Below the pieces are notes generated by a model that saw only the letters and a list, made by a program, of their open reading frames with translations, was not told the DNA's origin and did no database searches. This document shows positions 45,193 through 54,569 of a stretch of 64,000 bases of DNA, in pieces. Position 1 is the first letter of the stretch. Every line of letters starts with the position of its first letter. Made by a program: the position numbers and the translations under genes. Source of the stretch: Oceanobacillus neutriphilus (GTDB lineage: Bacteria > Bacillota > Bacilli > Bacillales > Amphibacillaceae); contig NZ_BMLW01000004.1 in assembly GCF_014645515.1 (NCBI RefSeq), positions 270,805-334,804 on the forward strand. The letters run 5' to 3'.

Positions 45193-46236
45193 TTAAGCTA
45201 GTTTAATCGGAACCCCTTTAGAAGCTGATTCATAAACACCATTAATTATTTTTTGAAGTATCACGCCATCTGTTTTGTTACTGACGTTTGAATTATTTAA
45301 ACAGTTATTAATAAATGTCTTAAACTGCTCTTCGAATTTATCTCGAGGCAGCAAGAACGAGGGCGTCATATCAAAAAGAGCATCGTGTTTCTCCTCATAA
45401 ATCTGCAAAGGAAAAACATCTGCTCCCCCTTTATCCCCCATTAGCGCCACGCTCATCTCTTCATGGCTTTTAATATTTGCAGCAAATGATGTTTCTAAAA
45501 TAATAGATGCCCCATTTTTTAAAGTAATCATTACCCGTGCCATATCTTCTACTGAAAAATTTTCCCAATCCCATTCGCCGAACATTCCTACACCCTTTTT
45601 TGTTCCCAGATTTTTATAAGTTACTCCAAAAACAATATCGGGTTCTGGATAGCCCATTAAATAAAGCGCAGTATCAAGCATATGAACCCCGAGATCTATA
45701 AGTGCTCCTCCACCTTGCAGCTCTTTGTTTGTAAACACTCCCCAGCCGGGAATTCCCCGGCGGCGAAGGGCATGAACACGTGCAGCGTAAATTTCACCTA
45801 ATTCCCCTGCATCAATCATACGTTTCAATGTTTGGACTTCTGCTGTGTAACGATAGCATAAGCCATAAGATAGAATTTTCCCCGCTTCATTAGATGTATT
45901 TTCCATTCGCTCTGCTTCACGGACATTCATAGCAGGAGGCTTTTCACATAAAACATGGCAGCCAGCTTTCAAGGCAGCCATTACTGCACCAAAATGAAAT
46001 TTATTTGGTGTACATACACTGACTGCATCCAGCTCCACCTTATTAAACATTGTCTGGAAATCTTCAAACACATATTTAATATTATATTGATCAGCTAATT
46101 CTAAAGCTTTCTCTTTTACTATATCTGTAATGGCTACAATCTCCACTTTATTTCCCAGCTTTAGATAGTTAGGGATATGTACATCCCGGGCAATTGCGCC
46201 GGCGCCTATTATCCCGACCCTGATTATTTGATTCAA
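45193..46236 (-). CDS. Gfo/Idh/MocA family oxidoreductase
   Basis: 347 residues from a TTG start with GGGGGG seven bases before it. The Rossmann loop VGIIGAGAIARDVHIPNYLK opens the protein (VGIIGAGAIARD). CEKPPAMNVREAE holds the Lys motif, and GGGALIDLGVHMLDTALYLMG the conserved catalytic region with its His. A redox enzyme for a sugar, cyclitol or glycoside. It resembles its upstream neighbour more than the pair at 15486. Confidence 0.87.
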   Translation of the reverse strand: MNQIIRVGIIGAGAIARDVHIPNYLKLGNKVEIVAITDIVKEKALELADQYNIKYVFEDFQTMFNKVELDAVSVCTPNKFHFGAVMAALKAGCHVLCEKPPAMNVREAERMENTSNEAGKILSYGLCYRYTAEVQTLKRMIDAGELGEIYAARVHALRRRGIPGWGVFTNKELQGGGALIDLGVHMLDTALYLMGYPEPDIVFGVTYKNLGTKKGVGMFGEWDWENFSVEDMARVMITLKNGASIILETSFAANIKSHEEMSVALMGDKGGADVFPLQIYEEKHDALFDMTPSFLLPRDKFEEQFKTFINNCLNNSNVSNKTDGVILQKIINGVYESASKGVPIKLA

Positions 46237-46291
46237 TAGCTATCCCCCCAAACGAATATCAAACATATGAAATATCATCAACTATTGTAAT

Positions 46292-47356
46292 CTAGTCAAA
46301 ATAAACTTCTTTTCCTATTTGACTGGATCTATATATAGCGTCTAAAATTTTCATAATTTCAACACCATCTGTAAAAGGTGCAATAGTTTCTTCTTCTCCT
46401 TTAATACAGGAGATAAAGTGATTAATTTCATTTTGAAACCCATCCTGCATTGTAAATGACATCTGGTCAATATTAGGAGTAATATTTAAAATAGTGTCAT
46501 TCTCTTCTGTGGTCAGATGAAGAGAAGGATCAATTTCAGCTCCGCCTTTATCTCCAAATACCTTTAGCTCGCCTGAATCACTTTTGGCATGTAATGTAAA
46601 GCTGGCATCCACCATAATGGATGCTCCATTATCAAACCGGATCATAGCACTTACCAGATCCTCTACTGAATTTTGATCAGCATGAAAGTCAGCAGCTTTA
46701 TAAAATGATTTATTCTTTATATTCGACCGGTTACCCAAACGTTGATAGATGTTTCCACTTACCGATTTTACTTTCGGTTTTCCCATGAGGTACCAGGATA
46801 AATCTATAACGTGGACACCTAAATCAATTAGCGGTCCTCCACCTGAGCGTTCTTTATCAGCAAACCACCCACCCGGATTCCCCAGTGCCCGCAGGTAGGA
46901 AGCTTTTGCATAATAAATCTCTCCTAAACTTCCTGTATCAATGAACTTCTTCAATACCTTTACAGCGGTTCCATGACGTCTTACAAAGCCAACCTGAAAG
47001 ACTTGATTATGATTATTTTTAATTTCTTTTTCCATGTTTTTTGCTTCTTCTAAAGTCCTGCACAAAGGTTTTTCTACCAATACATGCTTACCTGCTTTAA
47101 AAGCTGTTATAGCAATCTCGGCATGAGAATTATTCCAGGTACAAATACTAACAGCATCAATATCATCCGATTCAAGGAGATCTTTATAAGCCGTAAAATA
47201 TTTGTCTACATGATGCTTCCTTGCTTGTTCTATTACTCTATCTTCATTCAAATCACAAATAGCCGCTATCTCAACATCTTTATGATTCTTATAAGCTTCA
47301 AAATGCATTTCCGAAATAGAACCTGTTCCGATAATTCCAATTCTGATTTTCCCCAT
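46292..47356 (-). CDS. Gfo/Idh/MocA family oxidoreductase
   Basis: 354 residues. IGIIGTGSISEMHFEAYK opens the nucleotide fold, VEKPLCRTLEEAK gives the Lys motif, and GGGPLIDLGVHVIDLSWYLMG the substrate-side region. It shares order and motifs with the 45193 protein, so the two are likely paralogues working on related intermediates. A 30-bp perfect palindrome lies 20 bases upstream of the ATG. GAAGGGAG precedes the start. Confidence 0.87.
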   Translation of the reverse strand: MGKIRIGIIGTGSISEMHFEAYKNHKDVEIAAICDLNEDRVIEQARKHHVDKYFTAYKDLLESDDIDAVSICTWNNSHAEIAITAFKAGKHVLVEKPLCRTLEEAKNMEKEIKNNHNQVFQVGFVRRHGTAVKVLKKFIDTGSLGEIYYAKASYLRALGNPGGWFADKERSGGGPLIDLGVHVIDLSWYLMGKPKVKSVSGNIYQRLGNRSNIKNKSFYKAADFHADQNSVEDLVSAMIRFDNGASIMVDASFTLHAKSDSGELKVFGDKGGAEIDPSLHLTTEENDTILNITPNIDQMSFTMQDGFQNEINHFISCIKGEEETIAPFTDGVEIMKILDAIYRSSQIGKEVYFD

Positions 47357-47376
47357 AATATGCTCCCTTCCAATTC

Positions 47377-47406
47377 ACCTGTGAATGAGAATTCTCATTC
47401 ACAGGT
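47377..47406. promoter_or_regulatory. 30-bp perfect palindrome upstream of an oxidoreductase gene
   Basis: ACCTGTGAATGAGAA is followed at once by its exact reverse complement. As RNA it gives a 13-bp stem with a four-base loop; as DNA it is a perfect dyad. No T-run follows on either strand. The centre TGAGAATTCTCA loosely recalls a Fur-type site. The role is unknown. Confidence 0.6.
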
Positions 47407-47474
47407 TTTGCAATAATTTCTTCGTGCCCCTATGCTAAGATTTATCCTCATTACTTATACTGTTTCTATCTAAA

Positions 47475-48347
47475 TTATGCTTCTTCCCAAAAACGTTTTA
47501 AATTAGCCAGGCCAATTTTAGTAGCTTCCTTACATTCTTCCATTCCTTCAAACTCAATAGCAATGTAACCATCGAAACCTGATTCTTTAACAAGTTTGAC
47601 TACTTTTCTAATCTCAATATCACCTTGACCTACAATCGAGCCTCGAATATAATTTTCATTTGCTGTTTTAATCCATTTTCCTTCTCCTGGATATTGATCA
47701 TAAGGGCGGATGTAAAAGTCTTTAAAATGTACTACTGATGCCAAGGGCAGATTTTTCTTAACGCCAACAATCGGATCCTCATCTACGCATAAGAAGTTTC
47801 CAACATCAAGTGTTGTTTTAAAATTAGGACGGTCAACCTCTTGAACAACGCGCTGGACTCTATCACTATGCTGGACAGCCATCCCATGGTTTTCCACACT
47901 GGTTGTTATACCATACTGCTTTGCATAATCTGCAATTAAGCGGCTGCCTTTGATGATTAATGGAAGGCTTTCCTCAAAATATTGAATCGTTCTTTTTTCC
48001 GGAGGTAACGTGAACGCGGTTACATCATGCCGCATAAATTTGATTCCCATGCGATGGAGTAAATCAACATGCTGCTTAATCCGTTCAACTTCTTCCTGAA
48101 ATGCTTCTTCCGTTTCCTGCACGAAGTTAGCAGGCATCGAGTAATTTGAAAGCTCAACTCCTACTTCTTTCGCTTTATCACGAACACGGTCTGCTAATTC
48201 CAAATTATCAACCAGAGTAAATCCATAAGGAACAAGCTCTACATGTTCTCCCCCATTATCTGCAACCCATTGAATAACATCCACTACATCCATTTCTCCT
48301 GCATTTATAGCACTTAATAAACTATACGTACTTACTCCCAATTTCAT
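47475..48347 (-). CDS. Sugar phosphate isomerase/epimerase (xylose isomerase-like TIM barrel)
   Basis: 290 residues with the AP-endonuclease-2 type barrel: MKLGVSTYSLLSAI at the start, then FMRHDVTAF, VENHGMAVQHSDRVQ, TTLDVGNFLCVDEDP and VHFKDFYIRPYDQYPGEGKW hold the metal-binding Glu/Asp/His residues. These enzymes isomerise, epimerise or cleave sugars and keto-sugars. Together with two Gfo/Idh/MocA enzymes this recalls 3-keto-sugar or inositol-like pathways. AAGGAGTG precedes the ATG. Confidence 0.85.
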   Translation of the reverse strand: MKLGVSTYSLLSAINAGEMDVVDVIQWVADNGGEHVELVPYGFTLVDNLELADRVRDKAKEVGVELSNYSMPANFVQETEEAFQEEVERIKQHVDLLHRMGIKFMRHDVTAFTLPPEKRTIQYFEESLPLIIKGSRLIADYAKQYGITTSVENHGMAVQHSDRVQRVVQEVDRPNFKTTLDVGNFLCVDEDPIVGVKKNLPLASVVHFKDFYIRPYDQYPGEGKWIKTANENYIRGSIVGQGDIEIRKVVKLVKESGFDGYIAIEFEGMEECKEATKIGLANLKRFWEEA

Positions 48348-48360
48348 TTTTCAACACTCC

Positions 48361-48588
48361 TTATAGATTGTAAATTTTAGTTTCTATTTCATGTAAATGC
48401 GTTTTTACTTTTACAGTCATTCTGTGTAAAATAAAATCTAATGCATCTCTTGTAATTAACCCTCCTGGACGTCCATTCGCATACAGACTTGGAACCAGTT
48501 CAATTCCTGCATCTTCAAATATATTCCTTACATTCATTGCATCGATCGAGTCTTTTCCATATCTAAATACAAAGTTTTCAAAGCCCAT
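48361..48588 (-). pseudogene. Remnant of a truncated gene (C-terminal 75 codons)
   Basis: 75 residues (FENFVFRYGKDSIDAMNVRN; then ANGRPGGLITRDALDFILHR) that read like the end of a larger globular protein. A good ribosome site, AGGAGAGGAG, lies about 60 bases before the ATG without any usable start behind it, and the frame upstream is open for another 23 codons. This suggests deletion of most of a gene. The parent family is not recognised. Confidence 0.5.
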
Positions 48589-48677
48589 ATTCTGGTTAGA
48601 AAATTCATTTGATTCTGAGTTAAAATGACTAGTTAATACTTTCTTGTATCTCCTCTCCTAAACAAATACTATTTTAA

Positions 48678-49661
48678 TTATGATTGATTTTCCTGATACA
48701 AATGACAGGCAACCTGTGTCCCATTGTCCAATGTCTGCATCACCGGGGCTACTTCTTTACATACATTCATTGCAAAAGGACAACGCGTATGAAACTTACA
48801 CCCCGAAGGCGGATTGGCTGCATTTGGTATTTCTCCCTTTAAGATAATCCTCTCTCGCTTAAGCTTCGGATCCTTATCAGGAACAGAAGAAAGCAGCGCC
48901 TGTGTATAAGGATGTTTAGGACTTTCAAAAAGTGTATCTCTTGATGAGATCTCCACAATATTTCCGAGGTACATCACAGCCACATCATCACTAATATGAT
49001 CTATAACACTTAAATCATGAGAGATAAACAGATAAGTTAAATCAAACTTCTCTTGTAAATCTTTTAATAAGTTTAAAATTTGTGCCTGTACCGAGACATC
49101 AAGCGCAGACACCGGCTCATCCAAAATGACTAATTCAGGTCTTAATACCAATGCTCTTGCAATACCAATTCTTTGTCTTTGACCACCGCTGAATTGATGT
49201 GGGTATTTGCTGAGATGTTGGCTTCCAATACCACAGATATCCAATGTCTCCTTTACAATCTTTTCTATTTCTGCCTTAGACATTTTTGGATAATGAATGA
49301 GCAGGGGTTCGGCAACGAGATCTTTTATTTTCATTTGAGGGCTCAAAGATGCATAAGGATCTTGAAATATCATCTGCATAGGCTGTCTGAAAGTTCGCCA
49401 GACCGCTTCATTTTTATGCGTTAAATCGTTACCTTTAAAAACGATTTCACCACTGTCCGCTTCAATTAAACCATTTACCAATCGCGCCAAAGTAGATTTC
49501 CCGCATCCAGATTCACCAACAATACTTGCGGTTCTGCCTTTTTCAATAGAAAATGAAACGTCATCCACGGCTTTTACATATTTCTTCTCAGCAAACCATC
49601 CTTTAGATATTTTAAAATATTTCTTTATATGCTTAATTTCCAGTACTGGATTTGACGTCAA
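48678..49661 (-). CDS. dppF: Oligopeptide ABC transporter ATP-binding protein (OppF/DppF)
   Basis: 327 residues from a TTG at 49661, following AAGGAGGGG; an ATG at 49679 is poorly placed. Walker A GESGCGKSTLARL, signature FSGGQRQRIGIARAL, Walker B ELVILDEPVSALD, and the C-terminal oligopeptide-family cysteine motif CKFHTRCPFAMNVC are present. It powers peptide uptake with the OppD-like partner, whose gene it overlaps. Confidence 0.92.
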   Translation of the reverse strand: MTSNPVLEIKHIKKYFKISKGWFAEKKYVKAVDDVSFSIEKGRTASIVGESGCGKSTLARLVNGLIEADSGEIVFKGNDLTHKNEAVWRTFRQPMQMIFQDPYASLSPQMKIKDLVAEPLLIHYPKMSKAEIEKIVKETLDICGIGSQHLSKYPHQFSGGQRQRIGIARALVLRPELVILDEPVSALDVSVQAQILNLLKDLQEKFDLTYLFISHDLSVIDHISDDVAVMYLGNIVEISSRDTLFESPKHPYTQALLSSVPDKDPKLKRERIILKGEIPNAANPPSGCKFHTRCPFAMNVCKEVAPVMQTLDNGTQVACHLYQENQS

Positions 49662-50649
49662 CCTTCTCCCCTCCTTCATATTCCCCCTGATACAGCCAAC
49701 ATCTGTGTTTCCGGCCTTCTTCGTCCTTTATCAGATCTGGCTCTTTCTCTGTGCATATATCCATGACATGCGGACAACGCGCAGCAAACTTGCACCCCTT
49801 TGGCATGTTTGCAGGATCTGGAACTTGACCAGGGATGGCGTATAGCCGTGATTGTTTCTGCCCAATTTTCGGCATAGATTTTATGAGCCCTTCTGTATAT
49901 GGATGTTTTGGATTTTCAAACACTTCGGCTGTTTTTCCTTCTTCAACAACCCTTCCCGCATACATGACAATTACTCTGTCACACACTTCGGATACCACAC
50001 CGAGGTCATGGGTAATCATTAATATCGTTGTATTTTGTTTTTCACGTAATTCTTTCATTAATTCCAATATCTGTGCCTGAATCGTTACATCCAGCGCTGT
50101 TGTAGGTTCATCGGCAATCAGCAGCTCCGGATTACAGGACATTGCCATGGCAATCATTACCCTTTGATTCATCCCCCCGGATAGTTGGTGAGGATATTCA
50201 TTCATAATACTTTCTGCTCTCGGTATACCCACTGATTCCAGCATACTTACTGCATATTTTCTCGCTTTTTCCTTCGGGTATTTTAAATGCAGCATAATCC
50301 CCTGCATCAATTGTCTCCCTATTTTTAATACGGGATTTAAAGAAGTCATTGGATCCTGGAAAATCATAGACATACTGTTCCCGCGAATCTTACGCATTTT
50401 CTGTTCTGACAAATCCAATAAATTTTGATCATGAAATCGCACTTCGCCATCCTGAATGGTTCCGGATGTTCCTTTTAAAAGCCGCATAATAGATAAAGAG
50501 GTAACACTTTTTCCGCAGCCTGATTCCCCAACAATACCGACGATTTCACCTTTATTTACTGCGAAGCTGACTCCCCGGACAACTTGTGTAGTTTTATCAT
50601 CTGATATAAAAGCTGTTTTCAGATTATTTACCTCTAATAAACCTGTCAT
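49633..50649 (-). CDS. dppD: Oligopeptide ABC transporter ATP-binding protein (OppD/DppD)
   Basis: 338 residues from the ATG at 50649, eight bases after GGGAG; the longer frame from a TTG at 50667 overlaps the permease gene. Walker A GESGCGKSVTSL, signature LSGGMNQRVMIAMAM, Walker B ELLIADEPTTALD, and the tail motif CKFAARCPHVMDIC. It is the second ATPase of the cluster's transporter. Confidence 0.92.
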   Translation of the reverse strand: MTGLLEVNNLKTAFISDDKTTQVVRGVSFAVNKGEIVGIVGESGCGKSVTSLSIMRLLKGTSGTIQDGEVRFHDQNLLDLSEQKMRKIRGNSMSMIFQDPMTSLNPVLKIGRQLMQGIMLHLKYPKEKARKYAVSMLESVGIPRAESIMNEYPHQLSGGMNQRVMIAMAMSCNPELLIADEPTTALDVTIQAQILELMKELREKQNTTILMITHDLGVVSEVCDRVIVMYAGRVVEEGKTAEVFENPKHPYTEGLIKSMPKIGQKQSRLYAIPGQVPDPANMPKGCKFAARCPHVMDICTEKEPDLIKDEEGRKHRCWLYQGEYEGGEKVDVKSSTGN

Positions 50650-50663
50650 ATTCATAACTCCCT

Positions 50664-51557
50664 TCAATCCCTCGTTTTCGGATCCAGTACATCACGTAAT
50701 CCGTCACCAAACAGGTTCAATACTAACACTGTGATAAACACTGCCAAGCCAGGGAAAAAGATCAAGTGAAAAGCATGTCCAATATAATCTCTTGAAGCAC
50801 TTAACATCGCTCCCCATTCTGGTGAAGACGGCGATGCACCTAAACCAAGGAAACTCAGACTGGCTGCAGATATGATTGCTCCGCCAATATTCATAGTAAT
50901 ATAAACAATAATGGTAGAAATGGTTTGCGGAAAAACATGTCTTAAGATAATCCTGCTTTTCTTTGCACCAATCGACCTTTCCGCTTCTATAAACAGCCGC
51001 TCTTTGATTTCCAATGTTTCTCCACGAACAATTCTGGCAAAAGAAGGGGTGGAGAAAAAAGCAATCGCGATAATCACGTTTTTCATTCCTGGTCCCAGAA
51101 TCGCAACCATCGCTATAGCAAGTACCAAATCAGGAAAAGCAAACAGAATATCACAAATTCTCATAATCACTCTGTCCACCCATTTGCCAAAGAAGCCGCT
51201 GATCAGTCCTAAAATGGTTCCGGCTACAGCTCCTAATAATACTGCTGATACACCGACACCAAGTGATAACCTTGCACCAACAATCAAACGGCTCAATACA
51301 TCTTTACCAAATTCATCTGTCCCGGCCAAGTGTTGCCATGACGGAGCTTCCAGTATGCTATCATAATTTGCCTCTTGCGGATCATATGGTGTAATCCAAG
51401 GCCCGAATATAACAATCAACAGCAAGAGAATGATGACGTAAAGGGAATATAAAGCTAACTTGTTTTTTTTAAAAGAACGGAGCAGCCTTTTAAAATTGGA
51501 ATCTTGTTTTGTTTCCACGAATTGTGTCTGATCCGTAGTTATCTGTGTTTCAGACAT
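50664..51557 (-). CDS. dppC: Oligopeptide ABC transporter permease (OppC/DppC)
   Basis: 297 residues with a cytoplasmic N-terminus and six membrane segments. HLAGTDEFGKDVLSRLIVGAR is the OppC signature (here shown as GTDEFGKDVLSRLIVGAR). The EAA-type loop is near ERSIGAKKSRIILRHVFP. AAGGAGG lies seven bases before the ATG. Confidence 0.92.
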   Translation of the reverse strand: MSETQITTDQTQFVETKQDSNFKRLLRSFKKNKLALYSLYVIILLLLIVIFGPWITPYDPQEANYDSILEAPSWQHLAGTDEFGKDVLSRLIVGARLSLGVGVSAVLLGAVAGTILGLISGFFGKWVDRVIMRICDILFAFPDLVLAIAMVAILGPGMKNVIIAIAFFSTPSFARIVRGETLEIKERLFIEAERSIGAKKSRIILRHVFPQTISTIIVYITMNIGGAIISAASLSFLGLGASPSSPEWGAMLSASRDYIGHAFHLIFFPGLAVFITVLVLNLFGDGLRDVLDPKTRD

Positions 51558-51647
51558 CAAAACACCTCCTTAGATGCTGAAATAATGTATGTTGTTCTTA
51601 CTTCACATCCATTATTTTACATCTTTCCGAATATAAATAGCTGATTA

Positions 51648-52568
51648 TCAGTTATATCTAATCTTTGGATTAAAGAATCCATATAAAATATCTACAATTA
51701 AATTCACGAGTATAAATTCTAAAGAAAAAATCAACAGTAAAGATTGTACAACCGGATAATCCCTAAATTGTATGGAATCAATGAGCAGCCTTCCCATACC
51801 TGGGAAAGAGAACACCGTTTCTACTACAATAGAACCGCCCAACAAAAAACCAAACTGAAGCCCTGCTATTGTAAGCACAGTAATCATTGATTTTTTCAGT
51901 GCATGACCAAAAATGATTGCTCTTTCACCAAGCCCCCGTGACCGCGCTGTTCGAATAAAGTCTTCTTGGAGCGTCTGGACGAGCGATGATCTTGTAAATC
52001 TGGTAATCATAGCCATAATTCCTGCCCCCAGAGCAAAAGACGGCAATACATATCCCTTCCAGGTCTCGATACCGCCGGCAGGGAAAATATTAAATTGCAC
52101 GGCAAATAATTGAATCATCACCAGACCTAACCAGAAGTTAGGTACCGAAATACCTGATATAGCGGTAATGGTTCCAAAATAATCCGGCCAGCGCCCTCTA
52201 AACACTGCAGAGATAACTCCAAGCAAAATACCAATCAACATTGCCCAGCCGATGCTTAATATGGATAGTTGTAGTGAAGGCAAGAACCGTTCTCCAAATA
52301 ATTGGGTTACTGGTGCATTGGAGCGTAATGAGTGCCCCAAATCTCCTTGAAACAATTCCTTCATATAAATGAAATACTGTTCTAATATAGGTTTATCCAG
52401 ACCAAGGTATGTACGGAGCGCTTCTACTTCATCATTGGTTGCATCTTTTCCAGCCATTAACCGTGCCGGATCACCCGGTATAAGGTGAATAAAAATAAAT
52501 ATTAAAAAGGACACAGCAAGGAGAAGTGGTATTAACCCAATTATTCTTTTTATGATGTATCTGCCCAT
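51648..52568 (-). CDS. dppB: Oligopeptide ABC transporter permease (OppB/DppB)
   Basis: 306 residues, six membrane segments. FIHLIPGDPARLMAGKDAT and LGLDKPILEQYFIYMKELFQGDLGHSLRS are OppB/DppB marks (shown in part: KELFQGDLGHSLRS). ETVFSFPGMGRLLIDSI occurs near residue 255. AAGGAGGTG precedes the ATG. Confidence 0.92.
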   Translation of the reverse strand: MGRYIIKRIIGLIPLLLAVSFLIFIFIHLIPGDPARLMAGKDATNDEVEALRTYLGLDKPILEQYFIYMKELFQGDLGHSLRSNAPVTQLFGERFLPSLQLSILSIGWAMLIGILLGVISAVFRGRWPDYFGTITAISGISVPNFWLGLVMIQLFAVQFNIFPAGGIETWKGYVLPSFALGAGIMAMITRFTRSSLVQTLQEDFIRTARSRGLGERAIIFGHALKKSMITVLTIAGLQFGFLLGGSIVVETVFSFPGMGRLLIDSIQFRDYPVVQSLLLIFSLEFILVNLIVDILYGFFNPKIRYN

Positions 52569-52630
52569 ATTGACACCTCCTTGAATAATGTAACGTTTTC
52601 AGATTTCTGATATATTTTATTAAATACGCA

Positions 52631-52660
52631 AGATGCACCAAAAATGAAGCTGGTGCATCT
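52631..52660 (-). terminator. Intercistronic hairpin after the binding-protein gene
   Basis: AGATGCACC and GGTGCATCT pair exactly around 12 bases just after the binding-protein stop. It probably protects or partly terminates the message, so that binding protein is made in excess over the permease. Confidence 0.65.
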
Positions 52661-52677
52661 CTACTATTTTTAACTCA

Positions 52678-54249
52678 TTACTCCCATTCAACTTCTCTTA
52701 AATAAAAGTTACCATCAGCAGATCTCCAAATTCCTTTCAGTCCTTTTCTCATAGCTGTAGGCTCTTCGTCAACTGCCGTAAACAGCCATGGCGCATCATC
52801 CCAAAGGATTTCTTGTAATTCTGCGTATTTTTCAGCAGCTTCCTCTTCACTTTTCGCATGGAGCCCTTCTTCAATCAGCTTATCTGCCTTTTCATTATCG
52901 TAATAGGCCGTGTTGGAACCGTTTGGAGGAAAAGAAGAACTGCTGAACAATGGGTTCGTTGCATTGTCAGCATCACCAACCTGAGATGACCAGCCAACAT
53001 ACCACATCTCTACCTCAGAATCCTCTGCAGATTCCGGTTTATTGATTTCATCGGACAGTGTCCCACGTTCCATCTGTTTAATCTCAACATCTATACCAAT
53101 TTCCCCCAACTGTTGTTGAATAAATTGCATTCCTCGCTTATCCTTACTTGAATCACTTCCCCAGATTTCTGTAGAGAATCCATCTTCATAGCCCGCATCA
53201 GCCAGTAATTCTTTTGCTTTCTCAAGATCATAATCATAAGGTTCCTGAGCCGCATAATAATTGTTCGTAGCTGGAAGGGCGGAATCGGAGACAATTCCAT
53301 AACCATTTTTAACTACTTTGACAAAATCCTCTTGATTAAGCGCATAGTTCATTGCTTGTCTGACTTCTTTTTTATTAAATGGTTCTTTACTTGTATTAAT
53401 CGTTGCATAGTTTACGTAAGTCGATTCTACGACAGATACTTCAATATTATCTTCCGCTTCAAGAGATTCTACATCGTTAACAGGAACAGGGAAAATATAA
53501 TCTGCCTCACCAGTTTTCAACATCGCAATGCGCGAACCATCTTCCGGAATTGGTTTAAATGTCACCTTATCCACCTTAGGTAGATCCTCTTCCCAATAGT
53601 CTTCATTTTTTGTTGCTACAAGAGAATCACCATGATTCCATTTTTCCAGTACAAATGGGCCAGTACCCGCAGATTCCTCCCCGAAATCAATATCATTTTC
53701 TAAGGCATCAGGACTTGCCATGCGAAGCATACCAATTTTATTAATAAACTGACTGTTAATATTATTTAAAGTAACCTCTACTTCATAATCATCTGCTACT
53801 TCTACTTTCTCTACATCTCTTAAACTCTTATAATTATTCAAAGACCCCTCTGAATCAATGATCCGATCCAAGTTCGCCTTTACAGCATCGGCGTTGAATT
53901 CTGCCCCATCTGTAAATGTTACGTCATCTCTTAATTTAAAAGTATATGTTAATCCATCATCTGAAATTTCATAATCTGTTGCCAATAATGGCTGAAGTTC
54001 TCCATCCTCATCAGGTGTAAACATAGATTCATAGATTGCATATTGCACACTATTATCGATACCGGCGCTGCCATTATGTGGATCCATTGTTTGAATATTT
54101 TCCTGAAAAGCAATGGTCACCTCACTCTTATCCGCAGCCCCGTCACCTCCTGTACTATCCCCTTCATCTGACGATCCGCTCGTTGCACAAGCAGAAAGTA
54201 CAAACATAGCGATTATCGATAAACCAATACCAGCCAATAAATTTTTCAA
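52678..54249 (-). CDS. dppE: Family 5 peptide-binding lipoprotein of the ABC transporter
   Basis: 523 residues from a TTG start with AGGAGAG nine bases before it. A lipoprotein signal with lipobox LSAC, Cys21, is followed by a Ser/Gly/Asp-rich spacer. The SBP-5 domain has QTMDPHNGSAG near the start and YTFKLRDDVTFTDGAEFNAD. Such proteins bind di- or oligopeptides, nickel or glycosides outside the membrane and choose the imported substrate. First structural gene of the cluster, with a CcpA-like site in its promoter region. Confidence 0.92.
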   Translation of the reverse strand: MKNLLAGIGLSIIAMFVLSACATSGSSDEGDSTGGDGAADKSEVTIAFQENIQTMDPHNGSAGIDNSVQYAIYESMFTPDEDGELQPLLATDYEISDDGLTYTFKLRDDVTFTDGAEFNADAVKANLDRIIDSEGSLNNYKSLRDVEKVEVADDYEVEVTLNNINSQFINKIGMLRMASPDALENDIDFGEESAGTGPFVLEKWNHGDSLVATKNEDYWEEDLPKVDKVTFKPIPEDGSRIAMLKTGEADYIFPVPVNDVESLEAEDNIEVSVVESTYVNYATINTSKEPFNKKEVRQAMNYALNQEDFVKVVKNGYGIVSDSALPATNNYYAAQEPYDYDLEKAKELLADAGYEDGFSTEIWGSDSSKDKRGMQFIQQQLGEIGIDVEIKQMERGTLSDEINKPESAEDSEVEMWYVGWSSQVGDADNATNPLFSSSSFPPNGSNTAYYDNEKADKLIEEGLHAKSEEEAAEKYAELQEILWDDAPWLFTAVDEEPTAMRKGLKGIWRSADGNFYLREVEWE

Positions 54250-54569
54250 CTAAACCACTCTCCTGTAGCATATTTTTTTATAATTATTTTTCCTTTACAC
54301 CCCATTTTAAAGCGCTTTCTTTATTGTTTATGAAAGAATGTGAAATATACCATTCATATCATCTCCTTTTCGTAACTTAGTTGACTAATATCCTCTATGA
54401 GATTACATTCCTGCCCCCATGATGACATCATTTCTTCCAAGCTCAGATATTTCAATTGTTGTGGAATTACTAAGCGGCGATCAAATATTATTTCTTGATG
54501 TCTTTAAAATTCTATCCTTTAACTGATTAAAACAGTTTATTTATTGAATAATTTTAAAAATAAAGGAAA
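54250..54569 (-). promoter_or_regulatory. Control region of the ABC/fucosidase cluster
   Basis: Two candidate sites. Minus-strand AGAAAGCGCTTTAA (54307-54320) matches the CcpA cre consensus (TGNAARCGNWNNCA) except at the first and second-to-last positions. TTAGT-TG-ACTAA (54377-54388) resembles operators of ROK/XylR regulators. The divergence-free layout (ROK gene upstream, same strand) makes both plausible controls of the operon starting at 54249. Confidence 0.55.
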
